Part shown: positions 45,675 through 56,149 of the stretch, one piece after another
Numbering within the stretch: the first letter of the stretch is position 1
How the letters are laid out: the number at the start of each line of letters is the position of its first letter
Source of the DNA: Lantana camara
Lineage: Eukaryota > Streptophyta > Magnoliopsida > Lamiales > Verbenaceae
Length of the DNA: 64,000 nucleotides
Assembly (NCBI GenBank): GCA_037501455.1
Contig: CM074857.1
Coordinates: 98,179,501 to 98,243,500 of the forward strand
Reading direction: 5' to 3'
Made by a program: the position numbers and the translations under genes
Notes under the pieces: model-generated
Seen by the model: only the letters and a program-made list of their open reading frames with translations
Databases searched by the model: none
What the model was told of the DNA's origin: nothing

Positions 45675-47928
45675 TTCAATTGTAGAGAATCACAGAACTA
45701 CAACCTAAATGGAAAAACAGAGAAATCATGAGCATGCTGAATAATAACGATTATACTTATTATCAAGGTCTTTAGAAATATGTTCTCCCACTGTTTTTAG
45801 AAAGTCTAGAAATCCCAACGACTTTAGAAGAAACTTATTTTCTTAGTGGGTACTAGGATCCCAAACAATCTTAGTTTTGGACCCACGACTCGTGAGACAT
45901 CCAAAGGTCTAAGAATCTTAGGTAGGTACTAGTTACCAATTCGATCTCTTATTGAATTCCTAGTAATGTTTTTGCATCACTGATCTTTCGACTATGAACC
46001 CACAACTCGTGAGACATCCATATCTACTTCAGTGTTGAGCTAGACCCATCAATCATAATATCTCAACCAAACTTAGTCCGGAACGACCCACGACTCATGA
46101 GACATTGGCCATTCTAAAATGGTTAAGAAATATTAATTGTTTTAAAATGATTAATCAGGAAACTAAGAGTTAATAAGATCCACTAATTACCCCACGACTT
46201 GTGAGACAACAATTAGGTTCACTTATTAAGTCCTAACTCCTATTGATGGAATGCTAGGAATTTTGTTGCCATGATAAAATACCTATTTATTCGAATTTAG
46301 CTCAATATTTTAAATGGGATTTTCGAATGACCTCACCAACATATAATGTTATCCAAATTTTAATTGTCTTGTTTAATGCAGTTTCACATAAAGTGCATCA
46401 CAGAAGCAATTAGCAGATAACATGTCCTAGCATGATACTAATTATGAGATGATCATGGATATCCTATCTTATATGTGATTTCGGGAGCCACTCCAAAATC
46501 ACTAGTTCTAACATTCATGCCACATAAGACAGTTCATAGGGCTACATAATTTAATGGAAAAATGCCTAATCTATTACATTAATAGAAACCCTCCTAAACA
46601 TTTTGAGGGGTCTTCTTATGGCCACCGTTCTTCAATTGCTCCTTGTGGATCCTTCGTATTCCATGGGTGCTTGTCTCCAAAATGAAAATAAAAACCTCAC
46701 TTCCTAAGTTCTACTCTCTTTACATAAAGTAATATGGCTCAATCTTCATATTGGCCATAGGCAAGTACACGAGGTATACCTCGGCCCAAAAACAATAATA
46801 AGGAAAGCCACATAATAAACACATAACGGTACGCACATAAGTAGGGCTCCAACCCCAATTGAAAACGCGCAACTATGGGGCTCCGACCCCAATTGAAATC
46901 ATCTATGTGCAGAATTCAAAACCATACATAAGACTAACCCATGATCACCTAAACTTGCATGATTCCTCTAGAATTTAAATTTACCAATTAAATTTAAAAT
47001 TCCCTTGACTTCAAGTTACAATTAACTTAAGTAATTTGAATATAGTTCATTATTCACGAATTTATTCAAAGTCAAATTTACCGGATCTTGACAAAACTAC
47101 AATTAATTCAAAATTAAATTTTTGTCAAATAAATCATTCAAAGTGATTTTCGTAATTTTCTCGAAAAATAAGAACTTAACTTTAATTCATAAAATCCCAA
47201 AATTTATAATTATTTCAAATAAATAATTTTATAATTTTAAAACAAAAATCAAATTTTCGTAATTCGGGATTTTCGAAATTGGAAAAACAAAACGAAAATA
47301 GGCTTCCCGGGACAGCCGCACGAGGCGCACGAGAACTGCACGCATGCGCGCGCGCGAAGCGCGCACGAGCAGCAGTCTCGCGCACACTGCCCGCGCAGCA
47401 GTGCCAGGACTGGGTCAGAGGCGCCCGTAAGCGACTGCGCGCTGAGGCCGCGTGCAATGCACAACCAAGCTCCGCCCACGCGCCCCTCGCTCATGGATCC
47501 GTGAGGGTATCAAGAAGGCGCTTCACGCCAGGGGGAGCGGAACAACCGCACGGCATTGCCTAGGTGCGCCTAGGTGCGTCCGAGCGATTTCCGCACGACG
47601 GGGTCCTATGGTGCGGGGCTGCGACGTGCAGCCCCATGCGCGTAGGAGCAATCCCGCACGCTACGCGTATGGGTGATCCCGTTTGGTCTTCGTTTCACAA
47701 TTTCGACAAATTCATCAATTCCAATTCCGAATTAAAGCAGTTCAAATCAATCTGAATTAAAATAGTTTAAAACCAAATTTATTCGGGAAATAATTTTTTT
47801 AAGAAACAGTTTTGATCCGGCAATTTCGTATTTCAAATAAAAATCATGAATACACAACATACACTCAAATTCAAGAATTTTCATCAAAATTCGTAAAGCA
47901 GTAACGACACATTACGAGCGTTGCAAGG
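45675..47928 (-). other. 2.25-kb untranslated leader of copia element 1
   Basis: Between PBS and gag. It holds four copies of a motif (minus strand TGTCTCACGAGTCGTGGG) at 46191-46208, 46087-46104, 45999-46016 and 45882-45899, and a GC-rich island at about 47290-47690 in otherwise AT-rich DNA. ORFs in the island (47215-47563, both strands) overlap each other and are unlikely to be genes. Confidence 0.7.
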
Positions 47929-47942
47929 TGGCTCTGATACCA
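47929..47942 (-). other. primer-binding site (initiator tRNA-Met), element 1
   Basis: On the minus strand TGGTATCAGAGCCA lies 2 nt after the 5' LTR. Confidence 0.9.
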
Positions 47943-47944
47943 CT

Positions 47945-49957
47945 TGTTGGAAAACTAGAAGAGTAAGCACAGTGAAAATATAAAAGTTTTCCAAAAGATA
48001 GATCATGGACTTGCAATTCTTGTATCGTATCAATGGGTGTTTAGAAACTTACGTAGATTGAAACTTTCTAGTGATGTCAGTACCACCTACTGAACACCCT
48101 TCAAGCGGAATGTCCCTCGAACGGTTCTCGATAGATCCTAAAACAGTGATCCTCCCAAGCGTATCCACACTAGTCCTAGAGCACGATCAAGCAAGTGAGA
48201 ATGCTAGTTCTATAGCTTGTGTTAATGGCTAGGGTTTTGCTTTGAAAACTTTTCTTTTATTTTTCTCAAAAACTTAACACTTCATGAGTGTTGGTCTAAA
48301 GAATGAGAAAGCCCCAATCCCCTTATTTATACTCATGTGGTTCGAACCCCTAGGGTTTCCAAGAACCAATGGGATTGTTTTCTTGCTCACTGATTAACTA
48401 ATTAATTATTTAATTTAATTGGAGAAAATAAGTTCCCAACTTGTTCTCCAAGTCTTGAAAGAATAACTTTCTCTCTCTTACAATAGGAAGTTAGACTTTT
48501 TCAACTTTTCCAAAGTTAAAAGTTAAGATTCAATAAATAATTTAATTCCCAATCAATTATTTATTGGGTTAAGCTTGAGAAATAAAAACTTAACAATTAA
48601 TTAAAAGACTTAAATTAATTAATTACAATTTAATTAATTAATCCTAGAAAAGAATTCGCGTGTAATAAAATTACACGTCGGGTGACACGTACGTGCCACG
48701 TGTGCGTGACACGTGGCAGCCACGTGGACTGCTTGACATGTGGCAGCCACGTGTGCTCAACACGTGGCAGCCACTCACGAGGCCCTTGCTCCTTTTCGAT
48801 CAACAATTTGATCCTTCGTTAATCATATTAACATCCTACCATAACCCTCGTGTCCTGGCATTTGTGTGTGACCCTTTAGGTTCATTATTTGATTAGCAGT
48901 GACAATAATTAATTAATTCCCTTAATTAATTAATAACTTCACAGATCACACCATAGTAATCTAGCAATGGATGTGTGACCCCTAGCCGAATAACGAAATG
49001 AATCGAAGAACCTTTCAGTCAATAACATACAGTGAAATACGATCCTCCTACAACTCCATCTCTCAATCAAGAACTAAGGCATGGGAATATTCTTAGAGCC
49101 TAAATATTCTTGATCTTTAAAGTTAAGTTCATTTCATATCCGTTTAGACCTCAATCCAAGAAAACCCCATTTTCTTGATGTCTTGATCTTTTATCCCCCT
49201 TGGCCAAGGGTTTAAGTTTAATGGACTATAAACAACTCAATCAGTAAGAGATCATTCTTGTTCTTGCAACAAGTGTAGGTCCTTTGTCGATTCTACTAAT
49301 TCTACATATACCACTTGTGTAATCCTAACATAGGCCGTGGTTCAGGTGTCTATATGGCGACACCCTTTTGAGCCTATATCAAAGATTACAGAGTTAGCTC
49401 ATATGAGACATTACGGAATCTCAAGTCTAAGGATTAATGAATCACGTTATTGAGCTGTGAGATATTTCCTAATCTGGAAGTTTTTGGAAACTTCCTCTCC
49501 CATTTAGGAATGTTCTCACGCGGGACATCTCAGTGATGAAGTTCTAGTAACAATCACCCTCATGTATTATGAACGCATCATCATATGCACTTATCACTCC
49601 ATGAAACTGAGTGATCCTTCAAAAGGACATAATCGCATAAGCAAGTCTCAACAGAGTCAAGGTCGACACTCCCACTGTCTGTCGGACTCTCGACTTGGAA
49701 AAGTTTCTAATCCTCGCCTATGGAGTTAAGAACTTGTTTCATGTGTCGTTCCCATAACGACAAAGTTGTTAACGGCCTCATCGGATTAGGGGAGTTCAAT
49801 ACATGTAACACACAGTCAAACCCAACCAGACAAACTATGTACATAAAGAAGTGATTGCCTATTAACAAAATCATCTCATTTATTATTCAAAGACTGTTTG
49901 TGATATTACAAGGAAATAGTAAAGCCAAAAGGAGCTTTAAGGGCACTATTCCTAACA
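47945..49957 (-). repeat. shared copia LTR (5' LTR of element 1, 3' LTR of element 2)
   Basis: 2013 bp, TGTTGGAAAACTAG...TTCCTAACA on the plus strand. A PBS lies on its left and a polypurine tract with RNase H coding sequence on its right, so it serves two element interiors in head-to-tail order. It contains five CACGTG cores (48697-48766). Confidence 0.9.
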
Positions 49958-52430
49958 ATCTCCCACTTGCCCATCAAAGCCATTTAGGAGCTAATCTAAG
50001 ACCCATCTTCTGAAGATGTCCTTCGAAAGCGTGTTGACTAAGGGCTTTAGTAAGTGGATCTACCATGTTCTCTGTCGATGTGACCCTTTTAATTTGCACA
50101 TCTCCTCTCTTGATGATATCACGGATTAAGTGATACTTCCTCAAAATGTGCTTGGTCCTTTGGTGAGATCTTGGTTCTCTTGCTTGAGCAACCGTCCCGG
50201 TGTTGTAAAAAAATACTGTAATAGGGTCTTTAATGCTAGGAACTACACGCAGCTCGTGGATGAAGTTTCTTACCCAAACACCTTCCTTAGCTGCGTCGTT
50301 TGCAGCTAAGTATCGGCATCAGTCGTCGAATCTGCAATTGTCGCTTGCTTGGAACTTTTCCAGCTCACTGCACTACCATTCAGGCAGAATATGTATCCTG
50401 TTATGGATTTAAAGTTATCCATGTCCGATGCAAAGCTTACATCACAGTATTCTCTAATGATAAGATCTTACTGGCCTCAGTAAACCAAGAACAAAGCTTT
50501 AGTTCTTCGTAAGTACTTAAGGATGTTCTTTACAGCAATCCAGTAACCTTCACCAGGATCAGATTGAAATCGGCTAGTCATGCTAAGTGCATAAGCCACA
50601 TCCGGTCGTGTACATAGCATCGCATACATTATGCTTCCTACAGCAGATGCGTAACGAATTTTGGACATCCTGGACTTTTCAAGTTCTGTCTTGGGACACA
50701 GCTTCTTCGAAAGAACTGTTCCCGGGCCCATTGGAAGCTTTCCACGTTTGGATTCTTCCATACTAAATCTCTTTAGTACTTTATCTATGTAAACCTGCTG
50801 TTATAATCCTAACAATCTCCTATATCTATCCCGATAGATCTTTATACCGAGAATGTAGGATGCATCACCAAGATCCTTCATCTAAAATTGGTTCGATAAC
50901 CAATACTTTGTTACTTTCATGTCATCTTTCGCATTCCCAATGAGAAGGATGTCATCTACATAAAGTATCAAAAATTGAACCGAGGCTTCCAATTCTTTCT
51001 TGTACACGCAGGAATCATTCGGATTTTGAATAAAGCTAAACGATTTGTCTGCTTCATCAAATCGAATGTTCCAATTCCTTGAAGCTTGTTTCAACCCGTA
51101 GATTGAACGTTAAAGCTTGCAAACCTTTTGCTCGTTCCCACTGAATGTGAAACCCATGGGTTGTTCCATGTAAATGTCTTTGTCAATGTCTCCATTGAGA
51201 AAGACAGTTTTCACATCCATTTGCCATATCTCATAGTCATAATATGCAGCAATGGCAAGCAAGATCCTAATGGATTTTTGCATTGCAACCGGGGAGAAGG
51301 TTTCATCAAAGTCTACACCTGGTCTTTGAGTGAAACCCTTAGTAACTAATCTTGCTTTAAAGGCTGCCACACTTCCATCTACTCCAAGATTGCGCTTATA
51401 TATCCATTTACACCCTATGGGCCTGATCCCATCAGGTGGATCAACCATGGTCCAAACTTGATTAGAGTACATGGAATCCAATTTGGATTTCATTGCTTCT
51501 TTCCACTGTTCAGAGTCCAAATCTAACAGTGCCTCCTCATAAGTTAATGGATCATTATCCATTTGAGATGTTTGGTGGAGAAAACCATACCATCTCTCTG
51601 GTTGTCTAGGAATGCATTCAGAACGTCTTATTTGAGGAGGATTTTCATGTGTATCACTCTCTGGGCTAGGGATAGGGACGTTATTCTCCAAGCTAGGTGA
51701 GAGATCTTGGTCTCGAACCTCTTCGAGTTCTGCGATCTTGCCTTTCTTTTCTTTAAGGAACGAGTCCTCAAGAAAAGTGGCGTTTGTTGACACAAAGACC
51801 TTTTGTTCAAGAGGATCGTAGAAATAATATCCTATTGACTCTCTAGGATATCCTACGAAGTTACATAAGCTTGATCTAGCTTAAAGCTTATCTCCCACTG
51901 TCCTCTCCAAGTAAGCAAGACAACCCCAAATTCTTAAGTAAGAATAGTTAGGGATTTTGCCAAACCACATCTCATATGGGGTTTTGGGTATAGATTTGGA
52001 GAGAACAAGATTCAGAATCTTAACTGCTGATTCTAAGGCATATCCCCAGAATGAAGGTGGCAATTCAGTGAAGCTCATCATGGAACGAACCATATCAAGT
52101 AGGGTTCTATTCCTTCTCTCCGAAACTCCATTTAATTGAGGAGTTCCCGGAGGATTCCACTGAGAGATAATTCCATTATCTTTGAGATGACTAAGGAATT
52201 CATCACTTAGATACTCGCCACCTCAATTAGATCGAAGTGTCTTAATCTTGTGACCAGTTTGGTTCTCAACCTCCTTCTGAAATTCCAAGAATTTCTCAAA
52301 GGCTTCGGATTTATACTTCATTAAGTACACATAACCAAAACGACTAAAGTCATCTATGAAGGTTATAAAATACTGATGATTGTTTCTCGTACTCACACTA
52401 AGTGGTCCACAAACATCAGTATGGATTAAA
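49958..52430 (-). mobile_element. Ty1/copia element 2 (minus strand), 3' half only
   Basis: It begins with the polypurine tract (minus strand ...GGGCAAGTGGGAGAT) and continues through RNase H, RT and integrase, then stops at 52430 inside the integrase core. Element 1 continues across the corresponding point (about 44240), so the 5' half with gag and the 5' LTR is deleted. Confidence 0.85.
50040..52430 (-). pseudogene. pol: copia pol remnant, element 2
   Basis: Fragments from right to left are: integrase core (52223-52430, HTDVCGPLSVSTRNNHQYF; DDFSRFGYVYL); integrase end (51881-52093, FWGYALESAVKILNLV); RT (51110-51793, MDVKTVFLNGDIDKDIYMEQ; then 50882-51094 with YVDDILLIGN); the region before RNase H (50477-50761, SIMYAMLCTRPDVAYALSMT); and RNase H to about 50040. 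Stops or frameshifts separate each piece. The stretch 51095-51109 has a stop in place of a Gln-type codon. All lesions differ from those of element 1. Confidence 0.85.
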
Positions 52431-52469
52431 GCGGATATACAACTGGCTTTAAGGGTACTATTCCTAACA
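52431..52469 (-). repeat. 39-bp stub of a copia 3' LTR
   Basis: On the minus strand it reads TGTTAGGAATAGTACCCTTA and continues to TATATCCGC, the first 39 bp of an LTR like the one at 54188. The rest is lost at the junction with element 2. Confidence 0.8.
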
Positions 52470-52485
52470 ATCTCCCACTTGCCTG

Positions 52486-54140
52486 TCAAAGCCATTCAGA
52501 AGCTAATCTAAGTCCCATCTTCGCAAGATGACCTTCGAAAGCTTCTCGACTAAGGGGTTTAGTAAGCGGGTCTACCACGTTCTCTACTGATGCGACCCTC
52601 TCAATTTGCACATCACCTCGTTTGATGATATCATGGATTAGGTGATACTTCCTCATAATGTGATTGGTCCGTTGGTGAGATCTTGGTTCTCTTGCTTGGG
52701 CAACTGCCCCAGTGTTTTCACAAAACACAGTAATGGGGTCTTTCATACTAGGAACGACATTCAATTCTTGAATGAAGTTTCTAACCCAAACACATTCCTT
52801 AGTTGCATCATTTGCAGCCAAGTATTCGGCCTCAATGGTCGAATCTGCAGTGGTTGTTTGCTTGGAACTTTTCTAACTCACTGCTCCGCCGTTAAGGTAG
52901 AAAATGTATCCTGACATTGACTTAAAATCATCTAAGTCAGATGCAAAGCTTGCATCGCAATATCCTCCGATTACTAGATCTTTCTGTCCTCTGTATACTA
53001 TGAACAAATCCTTAGTGCTTCGTAAGTACTTTAGGATATTCTTTACGGAAGTCCAGTGACCTTCTCCAGGGTCTAATTGGAATCGGCTCATTACACTGAG
53101 TGCATATGCCACATCCAGTCCAGTACACAGCATTACATACATTATGCTACCGTTTGCTGAGGCATAAGGTACCTGAGTTATTCTTTTCTTCTCAAAGTTT
53201 ATCTTAGGACACATCTTCTTTAGAAAGACATGTTCCTACACTCATGGGAAGAACTTTGTTCTTCGCATTCTCCATACTGAACCGTTTCAGTACTTTGTCT
53301 ATGTACATCGACTATGATAGTCCTATCAATCTCATAGATCTATCCCTATAGATCTTTAGTTCGAGAATGTAGGACGCATCACCAAGATCTTTCATCTCGA
53401 ATTGGTTCGATAACCAAGGCTTGGTAACTTTCATGTCATCCTTCAAATTCCTAATTATAAGGATGTCATCAGCATAAAGCACTAAGAATTGAACTGAAGT
53501 CTCCAATTTCTTTCTATACACGCAGGACTCATTCGAAGTTTGAATGAAGCAAAACACTTTGACTGCTTTATCAAAACGAATGTTCCAATTCCTAAAAGCC
53601 TGTTTCAATTTGTAGATTGATCTCTAGAGCTTGCAAACCTTTTGCACACTCCCACTGAATGTGAAACCTATGGGTTGATCCATATAAATGCCTTTATCAA
53701 TGTCTCCATTGAGAAAGATAGTTTTCACATCCATTTCCATATCTCATAGTCGTAATATGCAGCTATGGCAAGCATGATCCGAATGGATTTTTGCATTGCA
53801 ACCGGTAAGAAGGTTTCATCAAAGTCCACACCGGGCCTTTGAGTGAAACCTTTGGCAACGAGCCTTGCCTTATAAGCTGTAACGTTTCCATCTACTCTGA
53901 GCTTTCTCGTAAAGATCCATTTGCAACCTATGGGTGTTACCCCATTAGGCAAATCAACCAAGGTCCAAACTTGCTTGGAGTACATGGAATCCATTTCGGA
54001 TTTCATGGCTTGTTTTCACTGTTCAGAATCCGAGTCTGACTGTGCCTCCTCATATGTTTGAGGATCATTATCCTCTTGAGAGATTTCATGGAGAAAACCA
54101 TACCATCTCTCAGGCTATCTAGGAGTGCGTTCAGAATGCC
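52486..54140 (-). pseudogene. pol: copia RT and RNase H remnant, element 3
   Basis: Right to left: RT start (53725-54006, GCKWIFTRKLRVDGNV, DFDETFLPVAMQKS), frame change near 53735, RT active site written YADDILIIRN (53312-53608; the usual YVDD has become YADD), then SIMYVMLCTGLDVAYALSVM (52873-53214), and RNase H (52486-52821, CENTGAVAQAREPRSHQRTN). In the last motif the catalytic Asp of CDN is Glu. At least four frame breaks. Non-functional. Confidence 0.85.
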
Positions 54141-55335
54141 TTAGAGGAGGATTTTCACGTGTATCAAAGTTTGTGATTGGTTGTGGGTGTTAGGAATAGT
54201 GCCCTAGAAAGCCGATTGTATATCCGCTTTGTGCTTTTCCTTATTGTAATCACAGACAATCTTTGCATGAAATAACGAATTGAGGCAACACTTCTTTATA
54301 TGCTCTTGTTTGGTATGCGTTTACTTTAGCTGTGCATGTATGAGAACTCCCCTAATCCTGATGACTTTAGGACTCTACCATTTAGGTGAAATGGTTCATG
54401 AAACGAGCCCTATATCACATAAGTCATGATTAGTAAAATACTCCAAGCCGATGAGTCCTACAGACAGTGGGAGTGTCAACCTGACTCCTCTAAGGCTTGC
54501 TTGTGGGATCACGCCCTTAGGAAGGACCACCTTGTTTCATGGAGGTGCAAAGTGTATAGTTGATACGTGCGTGATACATGAGGGTGCTTACTTTAATAAG
54601 TAAGTTCACTGAGGTGCCCCGTGTGGGAACATTCCTAAATGGGAAAGGAAGTTTCTATTTCAGGAAATGGAAACTTCCAGATTAGGAAATATCTCACGAG
54701 TCATTGATGTGATTAATTGATCCTTAGACTTGAGGTTCCATGTTACTTTATGAGTTAACTCTGTAGTCTTTGGTATAAGCTTTAAAGGGGGTCGCCTTAG
54801 ACAACTGATTCAAGGCTTATGCTGGGGCTGCACAAGTGATTCATGAAAGTGAATGAGAATCAAGAAAGGACCTACACTTGCATATGCAAGGTGATCTCTT
54901 ATTGTGTAAGTCATTCATATGCCATATGGAGTCCTTGGCCAAGGCAGTAGATCAAGACATCAAGAAAAGGGTTTCTTGGATTGAGATCAAATGGATATGA
55001 AATGCACTTAGCTTTAAGACCGGATTATTAGGGTTCTGATTATTCCCTTGCCCTAGATCTTGGTTGAGAGATAGTAAGTAGGAGGATTGTATCTCACATG
55101 AATCAATGACTTAAAGGTTCTGTCGAATCCGAACATTCCAATTCAGCTAGGGGTTAAACACCTGTTGCTAGACTATGGTCGTTTAATCTGTGGACTGATT
55201 AATTAATTAGTGAATTAATTAATTAGGGTCACTGCTAATTGAATTGAGAACCTAGAGGGTCACACACAACAACTTGGTTACATGAGTTGAGGCTTGAAAA
55301 TTATTAAACGAGTTAATCGGGCCAAGAGGGTTCCA

Positions 55336-55403
55336 CACGTGTGAAGTCACACGTGTGGCTTACGTGAGTGACACGTGTCACTGTGACACGTGTCACACAC
55401 GTG
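55336..55403 (+). promoter_or_regulatory. array of five G-boxes in the LTR promoter
   Basis: CACGTG occurs at 55336, 55350, 55372, 55387 and 55398. Two lie in perfect 14-bp palindromes GTGACACGTGTCAC (55368-55381 and 55383-55396). The array sits about 340 bp upstream of the TATA box and is repeated in the 3' LTR at 63439-63506. Binding by plant bZIP or bHLH factors is known for this core; induction by stress or light is inference. Confidence 0.65.
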
Positions 55404-55739
55404 TGTATATATATATATTATATATATATTAAATAATTAATTAGTTAATTATTTAATAGACTTTGGTTTAATTTTGAATTAAAAAGAAAGTCTAATTTTG
55501 GAGAAAATAATCTAGTTAATTAATTACGAATTAATTAATTAGATAAAAATAAGTTATTTATTTTATAATAAATAAAGTATAAAATTATCCAAAAATAGTT
55601 TGGATATTTTTAAGCTCTCTTAGAAGTTGACTAGAATTAGAATTCAAAGTCAAAGTTGGAAAATACTTGATAATCAAGTAATAGGAGAGAGAGGAACCAA
55701 ATCCTTGTCCAACAAGGATTTGGATCGGCAACTCCCTGC

Positions 55740-55747
55740 TATATATA
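55740..55747 (+). promoter_or_regulatory. TATA box of element 4
   Basis: CCTGCTATATATAGGGGAGC, with a copy in the 3' LTR at 63843-63850. RNA should start about 30 bp downstream, near 55775. Confidence 0.75.
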
Positions 55748-56135
55748 GGGGAGCTCGAGCTCCCCTTTAGAGCTAATAGACAATTCTTGGTTCATGTGTT
55801 GAACACCTTCCTTTCTCCAAGATTAAATTAAACCCTAGGTTAAGCCTAAACACTAACTAGAGAACTAGCATCCTTACTAGTTAGATTGTGATCAAGTTGG
55901 TGGACTTTCTCTAGAGACTTCAAGTTAGAAGTTTGAAGATTCGAGCTTTACCAAGGAGAGGGGATCAAGCCGCGAGAAGAGCGTTCTTGGGTGGCTTGAA
56001 ACGCTTCAAGAAAGAATTAAAAGAAAAGTAAGTTTTCTATCTTTACGAATTTGGTTACACGATTGCGAGTTCTAAGTCCTTTTGTTGGGAAATTTTTTAA
56101 ATTCCGCTGCTTTCTGTTTCGTGTTTTCCAACAAG

Positions 56136-56149
56136 TGGTATTAGAGCCA
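56136..56149 (+). other. primer-binding site (initiator tRNA-Met), element 4
   Basis: TGGTATTAGAGCCA, 2 nt after the LTR; one change from TGGTATCAGAGCCA seen in element 1. Confidence 0.85.

Larger units (their letters stand above)
40005..49957 (-). mobile_element. Ty1/copia element 1 (minus strand), complete with two LTRs
   Basis: From right to left: 5' LTR (49957-47945), PBS, 2.27-kb leader, gag-protease, integrase, RT, RNase H, polypurine tract and 3' LTR (41866-40005). All domains of a copia element are present, but the frame is broken at about 44370, 44000, 43720 and 42590-42330. The left flank ATAAG (40000-40004) has no matching copy after 49957. Instead another copia interior follows, so the right LTR is shared with element 2. 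Confidence 0.9.
52431..54187 (-). mobile_element. Ty1/copia element 3 (minus strand), truncated both sides
   Basis: It belongs to the same family as element 4 (same LTR start, closely similar pol). Its left end is the LTR stub. Its right end is the insertion point of element 4 at 54187/54188, which corresponds to about 60575 of element 4. The remainder of element 3 would lie beyond the right edge of the window. Confidence 0.85.
54188..56133 (+). repeat. 5' LTR of copia element 4 (1946 bp)
   Basis: TGTTAGGAATAGTGCCC...TTTTCCAACA. Contains a G-box array (55336-55403), a (TA)n run near 55408-55430 and a TATA box at 55740-55747. No ORF. Confidence 0.95.

Noticed and set aside
47215..47563. ORFs rich in Ala, Arg and Cys over the GC island of element 1
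   Set aside because: Open frames occur on both strands at once, as expected from high GC with few stop codons; they lie in an untranslated leader.
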